DNA of 64,000 bases, taken from assembly GCA_958295845.1 (NCBI GenBank), contig OY282376.1, positions 1,625,022-1,689,021 on the forward strand, written 5' to 3'. Position numbers and translations under genes: made by a program. The DNA comes from Caldilineaceae bacterium (GTDB taxonomy: Bacteria > Chloroflexota > Anaerolineae > Caldilineales > Caldilineaceae). The number at the start of each line of letters is the position of its first letter. Position 1 is the first letter of the stretch. Shown here piece after piece: positions 8,695-16,407 of this stretch. The notes below the pieces were generated by a model. The model was given only the letters and a program-made list of their open reading frames with translations, was not told where the DNA came from and did not search any database.

Positions 8695-9636
8695 TCAAAC
8701 TCCTTCACCCAGCCTGCGAAACGCGGCTGCCGCCGCGCCGACCAGCCCAGAATCTGCACCCATTGCTGCCGGCTGAATCGACAACCCGCGGCTGTTCTCA
8801 GCCCAGATGTGTGCCCGCGTTGAAGCCACAAAGCTGTCCCAATAAAATCCACCAGCCGTCCCTAGTCCGCCCCCAGCCACGATCGCCTCGGGATCCATTA
8901 CGTTTACCAGGAACGCTACGCTGTTGCCGAGCGCTTCACCGGCACTCCTTACAACATTTGCCGCCGCGTCGTCGCCTTCCTCCGCGGCTGCCGTTACATC
9001 TTCTGCCCGTGTCACCTTTCGCGAGCCGTGCCGGTTATATCTCGCTACCAAAGCAGGGCCGCTCGCGAACTCCTCCAGAATGGGACTTAGGACTGTACCG
9101 CAAGAACTGCACTCCACAGTGAACGGGCTGCTGGCCATGATCAGAGCGTTGCCGCGTGCCCCTGCAAACGGTCGACCATCCTGAACCAGTGTGCTCGAAA
9201 TGCCAGTCCCTACCGTCACATAGACAAATAGCCTGTACCCCCGCCCGGCCCCAAACATCGCCTCGGCCAGGGCGCCTGCACGCACATCCGATTCGACCAC
9301 GGCCGGCGCCAGCGAGGAAAATGCAGCCAGCACCCGCTCGCCTTGCCACGCGAGCGTGTGCGCGCTATTGATCTTCCCTTCCGGACCCACAAGTTCGGGT
9401 ACGCCGACACCGATCCCCAGCAGTTCCAGATTCCTCCGCTCGGCCTCTGCCATCATACTTTCGGCAAGGCCCAGCGTGTCGCCCAGAACCGCCTCGCCTC
9501 CTCGCCGCGGCAAAGTGGGAACTGTCTGGCGGGTGAGCACGGCGCCGGTAGGGTGGGCGACGAGTCCGGCCGCGATCTTAGTGCCTCCAACATCAAGTCC
9601 AATGGCGCAGGCAGCCGGTTTATCGTTCTCTGCCAT
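8695..9636 (-). CDS. ROK family sugar kinase-like protein
   Basis: 313 residues from the ATG at 9636; longer versions run far into the bicupin gene. The ATP-phosphate motif DVGGTK is at residues 15-20, and the C-terminus has the ROK segment DPEAIVAGGGLGTAG. ROK proteins phosphorylate glucose, fructose, N-acetylhexosamines or act as repressors; no DNA-binding domain is present, so a kinase is likely. The zinc-binding signature of ROK proteins (His followed by CxCGxxGCxE) is degenerate here: only CSSCG remains, followed by TVLSPILEEFASG. The start overlaps the bicupin stop by 17 bases. In this neighbourhood it would phosphorylate the imported or oxidised sugar. Confidence 0.85.
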   Translation of the reverse strand: MAENDKPAACAIGLDVGGTKIAAGLVAHPTGAVLTRQTVPTLPRRGGEAVLGDTLGLAESMMAEAERRNLELLGIGVGVPELVGPEGKINSAHTLAWQGERVLAAFSSLAPAVVESDVRAGALAEAMFGAGRGYRLFVYVTVGTGISSTLVQDGRPFAGARGNALIMASSPFTVECSSCGTVLSPILEEFASGPALVARYNRHGSRKVTRAEDVTAAAEEGDDAAANVVRSAGEALGNSVAFLVNVMDPEAIVAGGGLGTAGGFYWDSFVASTRAHIWAENSRGLSIQPAAMGADSGLVGAAAAAFRRLGEGV

Positions 9637-10507
9637 TGGCGAACTGGTCCGGAATGTCAGGCGAATATCTGGGCGCGATCCCGGACAAAAACGACGTCGG
9701 TGCGCCCGAAACATTGTAGTACTGGTGGGGTGTTCCTTCCGGGACGAAGAAGCCGTCGCCGGGTCTGAGCTCGAACCAGCGCTGCCCATCATTTTCAGGA
9801 ACGCGCACGTTCAGCACGCCTTCAAGCAGGTACAGACTCTCATCGCCGGAGTGCACCTCCACGTCGCTGCGCTGTCCTGCCAGCAACGCCATCCTCCCAA
9901 CCGTCAAATGCTCGGTCGCGGCCAGGATTCCCACCAGGAGCTGCTGATCCTTCCCCTCCAACCGCCACAGCAAGTCCCGCTCGCGCACTACCTGGATGGT
10001 GTATTTGGCCTCCGCTTCAGCTTGCGCTTTCGGCCACCGGCCAACCCACTGATCCTGCGAATACTTCGGCGTCGTCAGGTTTGGCTTCGTCTGCGCATAT
10101 GAACCCGACGTGCCCTGCGAAGGCGGCGGCGCAAAGAACTCGATCACACGCAGCGGTTCCGGGCTGAAGTTGAATGCATGGTGCCACGTGTCGCGGCGAA
10201 AAAAAGCAGCTTCCCCCGGATTGACCCGATGCACCTCGCCCGTTTCTGGATTGCTCAGCGCCATCACCCCACTGAGAACGTACATTACCTCATCGGCGGC
10301 GAAGATGGTTCGAAAGGAATCCGAGTGTCGAAAAGCCCCGCCGGGCGCCAGGCCAAAGACCAACTGGTGAATCTTGGCGCTGGATACATATATCCAGTCC
10401 GCCACCTCGCCCGATTCTTCATCGCCCCAAAGATGACGCGTCACTGACTCGTAGGGAATGAGCGCCGGTCCGTCGAAAGTAGGCCGCGGTGAGGCCGAAT
10501 AACTCAT
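9620..10507 (-). CDS. Two-cupin-domain protein
   Basis: 295 residues with two cupin barrels. The first runs about residues 45-125 (FRTIFAADEVMYVLSG, RRDTWHHAFNFS) and the second about 195-275 (VEVHSGDESLYLLEG, PGDGFFVPEGTPHQYYN). Histidines and acidic residues that could hold one metal are present in both. Cupins of this layout occur as sugar isomerases or as metal-dependent enzymes of unknown substrate; nothing here decides between them. The ATG overlaps the stop of the Gfo/Idh/MocA gene by one base (TGATG), so the pair is translationally coupled and probably acts on the same sugar. Confidence 0.85.
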   Translation of the reverse strand: MSYSASPRPTFDGPALIPYESVTRHLWGDEESGEVADWIYVSSAKIHQLVFGLAPGGAFRHSDSFRTIFAADEVMYVLSGVMALSNPETGEVHRVNPGEAAFFRRDTWHHAFNFSPEPLRVIEFFAPPPSQGTSGSYAQTKPNLTTPKYSQDQWVGRWPKAQAEAEAKYTIQVVRERDLLWRLEGKDQQLLVGILAATEHLTVGRMALLAGQRSDVEVHSGDESLYLLEGVLNVRVPENDGQRWFELRPGDGFFVPEGTPHQYYNVSGAPTSFLSGIAPRYSPDIPDQFANGRER

Positions 10508-11613
10508 CAGCGCTGTGTCCAGTCGTGAACCTTGTGCGGTGCCACTTCCTCCTGCTCCTCCTCGAATGAAGGGGGAGTGAACGAGCTCTCAATCGTTTTC
10601 GACTGCCCGTCGCCGCCCGATTCCTGCGCCTTCAACATGATTTCAAGAACATGAAAAGCGTGCTCCGGCGTGACAACAGGGGTCTTGTCGTTGCGGATAC
10701 AGTCTACAAGGTGGCGCAGGCCGTCGGTCCACTGCCAGTCTCTATCCGTACCCTCGTGAATCTGCCAGGCGCCTACGTCGTTGCGCCACAATTCATATCC
10801 GGTCGGATTCCAGTCATCGCCCATCATTTGAATGGTGCCCTCGCTGCCATAGACCTCAAGAGCCGGGCTTCGATACTTCTGCATGGTGAACCCCGTTGTC
10901 ACAACCGCAAACACCGAGTCGCCCCAATCGATTAGAACGTGGGCGTTGTCCTCGGCCTCCACCCGCATCATCTCACCGCCCACGACTCGTTCTGGAATCG
11001 CCACGCCCGTCATTGCCATGACCCGTTTGGCCGGCCCCAGCCAGCCTGTTAAGCAGGTGATGTTGTACACCCCCAGATCAAAAAGCGCGCCGCCGCCCTC
11101 GAGATAGAACCACGGTCTCCAGTCGGGCCCGGAGTGGCCGTAGCGGGCACGAGCCATCAACACTTTCCCAACATCTCCCCGGTGGATGTGGCGCCACATT
11201 GTCTGATAGGTATTACTCAGTACGACATGCGGGGCGCAAACGAGAAGGCCCGAGCTGTGTCGGGCCATCTCAACGATCTCTGCCGCTTCCTCCAGGGTCA
11301 CGGCCATCGGTTTCTCCACCAGGACGTGTTTGCCCGCCGCCAGCGCCGCACGCGTTATCGGGCCGTGCTCTCGCATTGAGGTCAATACCATCACCACATC
11401 GACCTCTTCGGAATCGATAACCTCCTCGTAGTCGGTCGTGAATCGCCCGATGCCGAGCCTGTCCTGAACCACCTCCCGTACCTCTTCCCTGACGTCGCAG
11501 GCAATTGTAACGTCGACCGTCCCCACGGCCCGCATCGGTTGGATAAGCCTCATGTAAGGGCGCTGCATTACACTGCCGCAGCCCACAATCCCGATTCGCG
11601 TTGGTTGCGTCAT
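10507..11613 (-). CDS. Gfo/Idh/MocA family oxidoreductase
   Basis: 368 residues. The N-terminal Rossmann fold starts RIGIVGCGSVMQRPYM, followed by the nicotinamide-site motif VEKP (in HVLVEKPMAVTLEEAAEI). The C-terminal half is the alpha/beta substrate domain. The family oxidises or epimerises hydroxyls of sugars, inositols and glycosides with NAD(P). It is coupled to the bicupin gene by a one-base overlap, which suggests consecutive steps. It is clearly more distant from the four tandem paralogues at 35.7-40.4 kb than they are from each other. Confidence 0.93.
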   Translation of the reverse strand: MTQPTRIGIVGCGSVMQRPYMRLIQPMRAVGTVDVTIACDVREEVREVVQDRLGIGRFTTDYEEVIDSEEVDVVMVLTSMREHGPITRAALAAGKHVLVEKPMAVTLEEAAEIVEMARHSSGLLVCAPHVVLSNTYQTMWRHIHRGDVGKVLMARARYGHSGPDWRPWFYLEGGGALFDLGVYNITCLTGWLGPAKRVMAMTGVAIPERVVGGEMMRVEAEDNAHVLIDWGDSVFAVVTTGFTMQKYRSPALEVYGSEGTIQMMGDDWNPTGYELWRNDVGAWQIHEGTDRDWQWTDGLRHLVDCIRNDKTPVVTPEHAFHVLEIMLKAQESGGDGQSKTIESSFTPPSFEEEQEEVAPHKVHDWTQR

Positions 11614-11667
11614 CTTATCTCCATTGATGCGATACCACTGTAGCTGTCGACACCATGGCCTGCTCGG

Positions 11668-12693
11668 CTACGCAGCCGATGTCCCGATCTTGTGCTGGGC
11701 AAAGCGCTTGGCCCGCATCTCCTCGTGCGCCTCTGCCGAGCCGTCGTGGCTGGTGCCGAACCAGTGGTCGAAAGGCATGTCCGGTTCGCCGTAGTTGCAC
11801 TCGAAATAGCGGTGATGCAACTGGTGAAAATAGGATGCCCCCGCCAGGTTGTACTTGCCGTTAATGACGACCGCCTCGAACCCGGCATGACCCTGAGCCG
11901 GTGTAAGAGCCGCATGCTGCAGGTTCATCACCACGTGAATCGGGTGCGACGGGATGATCCAGTGAATGGCGGCGCAGCTAAAGTAGAGGATGTGCTCGAT
12001 CGGATGCATCGACAGCCCGGACCACGGGCCGACGTTGATGTTGCGATGATGCAGATAGTGGCTCGCCTTGTATAGCGGCGGCCAGTGCAAGATCCGGTGC
12101 GACCAGTAGAAGTGGAACAGTCTCCACAACTGGATTGCGCACAACATGAGGACAAAGTATACCGGATGCGCACGCGGGTCCAGGTAGGGGATGTACTCAT
12201 TCGCGTACATCCAAAGGGTGACCACCTCGTAGGCCGTCCAGATCGTTCCCCCGCTGACGCAGCTCCAGAAAATGTTGTCAAACAGCTGGTTGCCCGCCAG
12301 GAACTGCTTCTTCCCTTTCGCCATCCAGTCCGGCGTATACTTGAACTGGAAGCCCTGCGATTTACGCGCCCACAGCCACAGGTGCCATGCGCTGACGATA
12401 ACGCTCAACATGATCACGTTACGCGCGAAAATGTACAGTATCCAGTCAGCGCTGAACGTCTTCATGCGGGCCATTTCCGGTTGCAGATATACAACGGTCA
12501 GCACCGCGATAAGCATGTAGATAAAATTCCAGGGGAAGAGGTAGTTGTACAACCATTTCGCCACCTCCATCGGTTTGGGCGGCCAGGCGAAAATGGGATT
12601 CGGCAACTTGGCTCCTTCCGGCTGCCAATTCCCGCGCGCGTCGCGCGGCATACCATCGACTAAGCCTTCCCTTTCAGCGCTAACGTCTGCCAT
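11668..12693 (-). CDS. Membrane fatty-acid hydroxylase / sterol desaturase family protein
   Basis: 341 residues, start supported by GGAGGGAG just upstream of the ATG. Hydrophobic helices alternate with the di-iron histidine motifs of the superfamily: HFYWSHRILH, then HYLHHRN, and HQLHHRY near residue 305, with a further MHPIEH. The superfamily hydroxylates or desaturates lipids, carotenoids and sterols in the membrane using O2. The final ~25 residues are charged and probably cytoplasmic. It lies between sugar genes, which is unusual; a lipid-tail or glycolipid substrate is possible. A candidate promoter lies at 12772-12799. Confidence 0.9.
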   Translation of the reverse strand: MADVSAEREGLVDGMPRDARGNWQPEGAKLPNPIFAWPPKPMEVAKWLYNYLFPWNFIYMLIAVLTVVYLQPEMARMKTFSADWILYIFARNVIMLSVIVSAWHLWLWARKSQGFQFKYTPDWMAKGKKQFLAGNQLFDNIFWSCVSGGTIWTAYEVVTLWMYANEYIPYLDPRAHPVYFVLMLCAIQLWRLFHFYWSHRILHWPPLYKASHYLHHRNINVGPWSGLSMHPIEHILYFSCAAIHWIIPSHPIHVVMNLQHAALTPAQGHAGFEAVVINGKYNLAGASYFHQLHHRYFECNYGEPDMPFDHWFGTSHDGSAEAHEEMRAKRFAQHKIGTSAA

Positions 12694-12771
12694 GATCTCC
12701 CTCCTTGAGTCCAGGCTAGGCGGTCCTAAGCGGCTGTAAATTTAATTTTCTGTCCGATTGGGTTCTGCCCC

Positions 12772-12799
12772 ATTGTACGGATATACCTGATTTTCGCAA
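12772..12799 (-). promoter_or_regulatory. Candidate sigma70-type promoter for the membrane hydroxylase gene
   Basis: On the minus strand, TTGCGA (12794-12799) and TACAAT (12772-12777) are separated by 16 bases. This gives four and five matches to the -35 and -10 consensus. It ends 78 bases before the start codon at 12693. Confidence 0.45.
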
Positions 12800-12824
12800 T
12801 CATGAATTTCAATCTGCAGCGCGT

Positions 12825-13562
12825 TCAGCTCTGGTGTTCCTCCACGGGTACGCCGGTCAGCAGCCCACTCTGGTGCATGTCAATCCACTCGTCCAGGAAG
12901 ACTTTGTTCCAGTGGTCCGTCAGAGGATGGTCGAGCATATCGCGGTAGACCGTCCACATCGTGACCAGTTCGTCGGCCCCGTCGCGGAAGGCGGCGTGAG
13001 CTGTCTCCACCGAGCGTACCAGCGCAGCCATGATGTAGGGCCGGTCATCCCAGCCCCTAAACATATGCGCACAATCGCGGATCAGCTTGGTCGGGTCGCC
13101 GCCCATCTCGCGCACCGGGTCGCAGAAGGGCAGGATATGGTCAACCCCGGCCTGGGCAACTGCCGCCGCCTGGTTCAGCGAAAAGACCGTCGTGCAAAAG
13201 GTTTCGAAGCCCTCCTGCCTGAGAATACTGAAAGCCTTGAGCCCGTTCAGCGTGCAGGGAATCTTGAGGATAATCTGCGGCGACATATCGGTGAAGACCT
13301 TGCCCACCGCTAAGAGTTCCTCGACCGAATGGCCGTCGATCTCCATGACAACCGGCTTATCGGTCATCTCCAGATAGGCTTCAGTCAGCGCGATCACACT
13401 ACCATAGGCCTTTGCATACTCATTGAGCACCACCGTGTTGGTGACGATACCGGCAATGCCCAGCGGCATGAACTCTTCAAGGTCCGCCGGTGGTCCGGCC
13501 AGCCAAATTGTCGGCCCACGCCCGGTTGAGCGTGTCTTGTTAACGAGCCCCTTCTCTTGCAT
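12825..13562 (-). CDS. Transaldolase / fructose-6-phosphate aldolase family protein
   Basis: 245 residues, a single TIM barrel slightly longer than bacterial FSA/TalC proteins (~220). The Schiff-base lysine motif ILKIPCT puts the lysine at residue 100, matching VKIPxT of the family. Other family features are GIAGIVTNTVVLNEYAK (the phosphate and early-strand region) and AGVDHILPFCDPV. It would cleave or form fructose-6-phosphate-type ketose phosphates, or transfer dihydroxyacetone units. It stands at the head of the leftward sugar block, 131 bases before the hydroxylase gene, so it may form its own transcript. Confidence 0.88.
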   Translation of the reverse strand: MQEKGLVNKTRSTGRGPTIWLAGPPADLEEFMPLGIAGIVTNTVVLNEYAKAYGSVIALTEAYLEMTDKPVVMEIDGHSVEELLAVGKVFTDMSPQIILKIPCTLNGLKAFSILRQEGFETFCTTVFSLNQAAAVAQAGVDHILPFCDPVREMGGDPTKLIRDCAHMFRGWDDRPYIMAALVRSVETAHAAFRDGADELVTMWTVYRDMLDHPLTDHWNKVFLDEWIDMHQSGLLTGVPVEEHQS

Positions 13563-13683
13563 AGTGTCTTCCCTTCTTGGTCTTGAACCGCTATGATCCG
13601 CGTTTTGAATGTTAAGATGACAATCACTATCTCAGGCGCAAGAGTCGGCCAGAGAAAGACCCTTCTTCAGATCGCTACTCTCG

Positions 13684-13965
13684 TTACTCTGTTGCGCAAA
13701 ATTGAGGGAAACGCCTTGCACTCGATCGCGCTTTAATGTACTCCTCCAGAAACTCTTCTCTGGAAATTCCAGTCGGCGTGCAAATTCGGCGGAAAGTTGA
13801 ACCTTAGATACGACGATGATTCGGCAACGTCAATGTATCTCTGCTCCCATCACTGTTTTCGCGTTCCATGGCAATGTGGTTTCCAGTCCGAACCATACGA
13901 AAACCGAGGGCTTCCATAGTACTGATCACTCTTCGCTTTGGTGCATCGGCTGGAAAGCGCCCCAT
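13684..13965 (-). pseudogene. hicA: hicA-type toxin gene interrupted by an in-frame stop
   Basis: The ATG at 13965 overlaps the hicB stop (TGATG). The first 53 codons are HicA-like: conserved glycine-histidine segment MVRTGNHIAMERE with the catalytic-type His30, then TLTLPNHRRI. A TAA (13804-13806) follows, where a lysine or similar is expected. The same frame then continues with GSTFRRICTPTGISREEF and a C-terminal helix to a second stop at 13684. The post-stop part matches the usual HicA ending (GTLRxILRxAGIS-EEF). Functional HicA proteins are ~60-90 residues, so a 53-residue product would lack the last helix of the dsRNA-binding-like fold. It is most likely inactivated, unless the stop is read through or is a sequencing error. 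Confidence 0.72.
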
Positions 13966-14189
13966 CAAACAGCAACGTCGGCTTCAGCAATGAAAACATC
14001 CAGAATGGGTCCATCTGTCTCGAATTCCTCTTCCCCGAAAGTCTCAATGTGAAACTTAATCGCAGAAGTGACGTCGGCTACCGCCTCCTCGAAGGAATCC
14101 CCTTCCCCCACCACAGTTCCTCTTAGACCTAAAGGATAGGCAACAAAGCCGTCTTCATGCTTTTCGACTATGACTTTCAGTAAACCCAT
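13965..14189 (-). CDS. hicB: HicB-like antitoxin
   Basis: 74 residues from the ATG at 14189. The sequence has the HicB/UPF0150 pattern: a first strand LLKVIVEKHEDGFVAY, the turn GTVVGEGDSFEEAVADV, and an acidic end. HicB neutralises HicA, an mRNA interferase. The gene order is antitoxin then toxin, with a one-base overlap. No helix-turn-helix or ribbon-helix-helix extension is present at the C-terminus, so DNA binding by this protein alone is doubtful. The partner toxin frame is interrupted. Confidence 0.78.
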   Translation of the reverse strand: MGLLKVIVEKHEDGFVAYPLGLRGTVVGEGDSFEEAVADVTSAIKFHIETFGEEEFETDGPILDVFIAEADVAV

Positions 14190-14212
14190 GTGAATCTTGT
14201 CTCCGCTAAATT

Positions 14213-14226
14213 GCAATTAGAATTGC
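14213..14226. promoter_or_regulatory. Inverted repeat upstream of hicB, possible operator
   Basis: GCAATT (14213-14218), AG, AATTGC (14221-14226) forms a perfect six-base inverted repeat with a two-base centre, 24 bases upstream of the hicB ATG. Its position fits an autoregulatory operator, but short AT-rich repeats of this size can be chance. Confidence 0.3.
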
Positions 14227-14313
14227 TCGGAAAGCACCGTCGACACCATAGGCTTTTCCAGGAATGACCCGGATTATGCTGTCCGAACGCGCCAATTCCA
14301 TCTCTGATGTAGT

Positions 14314-15111
14314 TCAACGCCCTGCGACTATAGGGTGAATCTCGTGTTCCCAAGGACCGCCCACCTCCATCTCCTCCGCAGCCCCGGCCGCGTCCTTCCC
14401 TCCGGTAAAGCGTGTATAGTCCGGAATGTAGATGATGGCGAAGGCCCGCCGCGGCTTGTCCGTGCGGTTAGGACCGGCGTAGTGAAACGTGCAGCCGTGA
14501 TGAAAGGTAACGCCGCCTGCGCGCATCGGCATCGCTACCGGCTCCGGCACAGCGTAGCCCTGCTCCTTGAATCGATCGACCACACTGTCGTCATCGGAAG
14601 TGAGGCTGATCGGCTCCAGCCGGCCGTGCTTGTGCGAACCCGGAACAAAGTGCAGGCAGCCGTTTTCTGCACTGACATCGTCTAACGCGATCCAGGCTGA
14701 CAACGCGCCCACCGGGTCCATCGGCCAGTAGGGGGCGTCCTGATGCCAGTTGGTTTGCCTGCTAGCCTGGCCCGGCGGCTTGATCATCGCATGGTCATGG
14801 TAAATGCGCACGTGTTGGCAGCGGCTCAACTGACGCGCATATTCGCCCAGACGTAGGTGAAACGCGATCTCCCTCGCTTGCGTATAGTCGGTCCACAGGT
14901 TGACCATCTGATTGAAGACCAGCTCATAGTCCTCGGACTCGCGTCCACCCTTTTCGGCCCCGCGAATACGCTCGCGCTCGGTCGCCACCGCGTCATCCAA
15001 AGCCAAGCGAAGCGACGCGACCTCCATTTGCGACATGAATTCGTGATACTGGATATAGCCGTTGTTCTGAAAGAATTCTACTTCTGCAGGGTCTACCACA
15101 ATCTCGGTCAT
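14314..15111 (-). CDS. Phytanoyl-CoA dioxygenase (PhyH) family protein, first copy
   Basis: 265 residues from the ATG at 15111, preceded by AGGAGAAG. A frame open to 15345 would run into the permease gene. The Fe(II)/2-oxoglutarate triad is visible: His123 and Asp125 in NWHQDAPYW, distal His210 in CTFHYAGPN, and 2-oxoglutarate arginine at 221/222 in PRRAFAIIY. It hydroxylates an unknown small molecule; only a minority of bacterial PhyH proteins act on fatty acyl-CoA. It follows the DppB/DppC permease genes, from which it is separated by a stem-loop. A second, only distantly similar PhyH protein is encoded at 40508-41350. Confidence 0.92.
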   Translation of the reverse strand: MTEIVVDPAEVEFFQNNGYIQYHEFMSQMEVASLRLALDDAVATERERIRGAEKGGRESEDYELVFNQMVNLWTDYTQAREIAFHLRLGEYARQLSRCQHVRIYHDHAMIKPPGQASRQTNWHQDAPYWPMDPVGALSAWIALDDVSAENGCLHFVPGSHKHGRLEPISLTSDDDSVVDRFKEQGYAVPEPVAMPMRAGGVTFHHGCTFHYAGPNRTDKPRRAFAIIYIPDYTRFTGGKDAAGAAEEMEVGGPWEHEIHPIVAGR

Positions 15112-15142
15112 CTTCTCCTGTCCTGTCTGAACTGAATTGCTT

Positions 15143-15178
15143 CCCTCAGGGAGTTGCTCTCCTGAGGGCTTTTGTTTT
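15143..15178 (+). terminator. Terminator-like hairpin with T tract between permease and PhyH genes
   Basis: CCCTCAGG (15143-15150), inner GAG-TTG-CTC, one bulged T, then CCTGAGGG (15161-15168), followed by CTTTTGTTTT. The shape is that of a rho-independent terminator for plus-strand transcription, yet both flanking genes are on the minus strand. Confidence 0.5.
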
Positions 15179-15191
15179 GGAATCTGTCCCC

Positions 15192-16355
15192 TTACCGTGC
15201 GTAGGGGTCGGCGGCATCGCGGAGTCCATCGCCTACAAAATTGAATGCCAACACTGCGATGACAACAAGAAGTCCTGGTGATAGCAGCCACGGCGCCAAC
15301 GCCACCGCCTGTAAATTCTGCGCCTCTCGCAGCAACACGCCCCAACTGAGTGCCGGTGGCCGCATCCCCAAGCCTAGAAAGCTGAGACTCGTCTCGCTGA
15401 GGATCATTGAAGGAACCGCCAATGTCAGCGAAGCTATGATGTGGCTCATGAAAGAGGGCGTCATGTGGCGCACGATTATGCGTCCCTCCGATGCGCCGGC
15501 GAAGCGCGCAGCCTGCACAAAATCCTCTTCACGCAGCGACAGAAATCGCCCCCGCACAACCCGCGCCAGCCCGGTCCAACCGATCAGTGAAAGGATGATG
15601 GTGATGGCGAAGTAGACCCGTGTCACCGGCCAGTCTTTGGGAATCGCTGCGCTCAGGGCCAGCCAGAGCGGGATGCTGGGCATGGCGCGAATAAACTCGA
15701 TGACGCGCTGGATCACGATGTCTGCCGTGCCGCCGTAATAGCCGGAGATGCCTCCAATCAGAACACCCAGCACAAAGCTCAGGATCACGCCCACCAGCCC
15801 AATCGAGGTCGAAATACGCGTCGCCGCCAGCAAACGCGACAACACGTCCCGCCCCAACCGGTCCGCGCCCAAAAGGAAGACTGTGCCCTCGTTGCTTTCC
15901 AGACCGAAAAGATGCAGATCGGTCTCAATCAAGCCCCAGAACTTATAGGGATCTCCGTGGACCATGAACTTGATAGAATGCTTGACCGACCGGTCCACTT
16001 CAAAGATCTTGCGAAAGGTATCGGGATCGCGTCCGCTCGTCAGGCCGTACACGAAGGGCGGAAAGTGAAACCCTTCCTCGTCGAAAAACTGCAGAGTCTG
16101 AGGCGGTGCGTAGGCCGACTCCACTTCGTGGCGCAGCGGATCATAAGGAGCCAGAAACTCCCAGGTCAGAGCCGCCAGATAGAGCAGAATCAGGATGACA
16201 CTACTCAACAACGCCATTCTGTGCCGGCGAAAGCGCCACCACATCAACTGTCGCGGCGAAGCGACAAAGACCTTTTCGCGTTCGCTCGGAACTTCGTCAA
16301 ACGCCGAGTCGTCTGGCAGTGTGGATTCTGGCCTCGCAGCAGTTTCCTGCGTCAT
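15192..16355 (-). CDS. Dipeptide-type ABC permease, DppC/OppC family (orphan operon)
   Basis: 387 residues from the ATG at 16355, which gives the same N-terminal length as the paralogue at 23158-24297. A TTG at 16406 would start two bases after the upstream stop and is the alternative. After one membrane helix there is a long extracellular segment (about residues 70-150) before LLGADRLGRDVLSR; ordinary DppC proteins of ~300 residues lack most of this. The ATPase-contact loop includes EEDFVQAARFAGASE, and the C-terminus is GDGLRDAADPY. It pairs with the DppB-type protein encoded upstream. No ATPase or intact binding protein accompanies it. Confidence 0.92.
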   Translation of the reverse strand: MTQETAARPESTLPDDSAFDEVPSEREKVFVASPRQLMWWRFRRHRMALLSSVILILLYLAALTWEFLAPYDPLRHEVESAYAPPQTLQFFDEEGFHFPPFVYGLTSGRDPDTFRKIFEVDRSVKHSIKFMVHGDPYKFWGLIETDLHLFGLESNEGTVFLLGADRLGRDVLSRLLAATRISTSIGLVGVILSFVLGVLIGGISGYYGGTADIVIQRVIEFIRAMPSIPLWLALSAAIPKDWPVTRVYFAITIILSLIGWTGLARVVRGRFLSLREEDFVQAARFAGASEGRIIVRHMTPSFMSHIIASLTLAVPSMILSETSLSFLGLGMRPPALSWGVLLREAQNLQAVALAPWLLSPGLLVVIAVLAFNFVGDGLRDAADPYAR

Positions 16356-16407
16356 CGATTTTCCCTGCGCCGGCTCGAAATCTGGAGTTTTGTCGTTGGC
16401 CGCCAAA

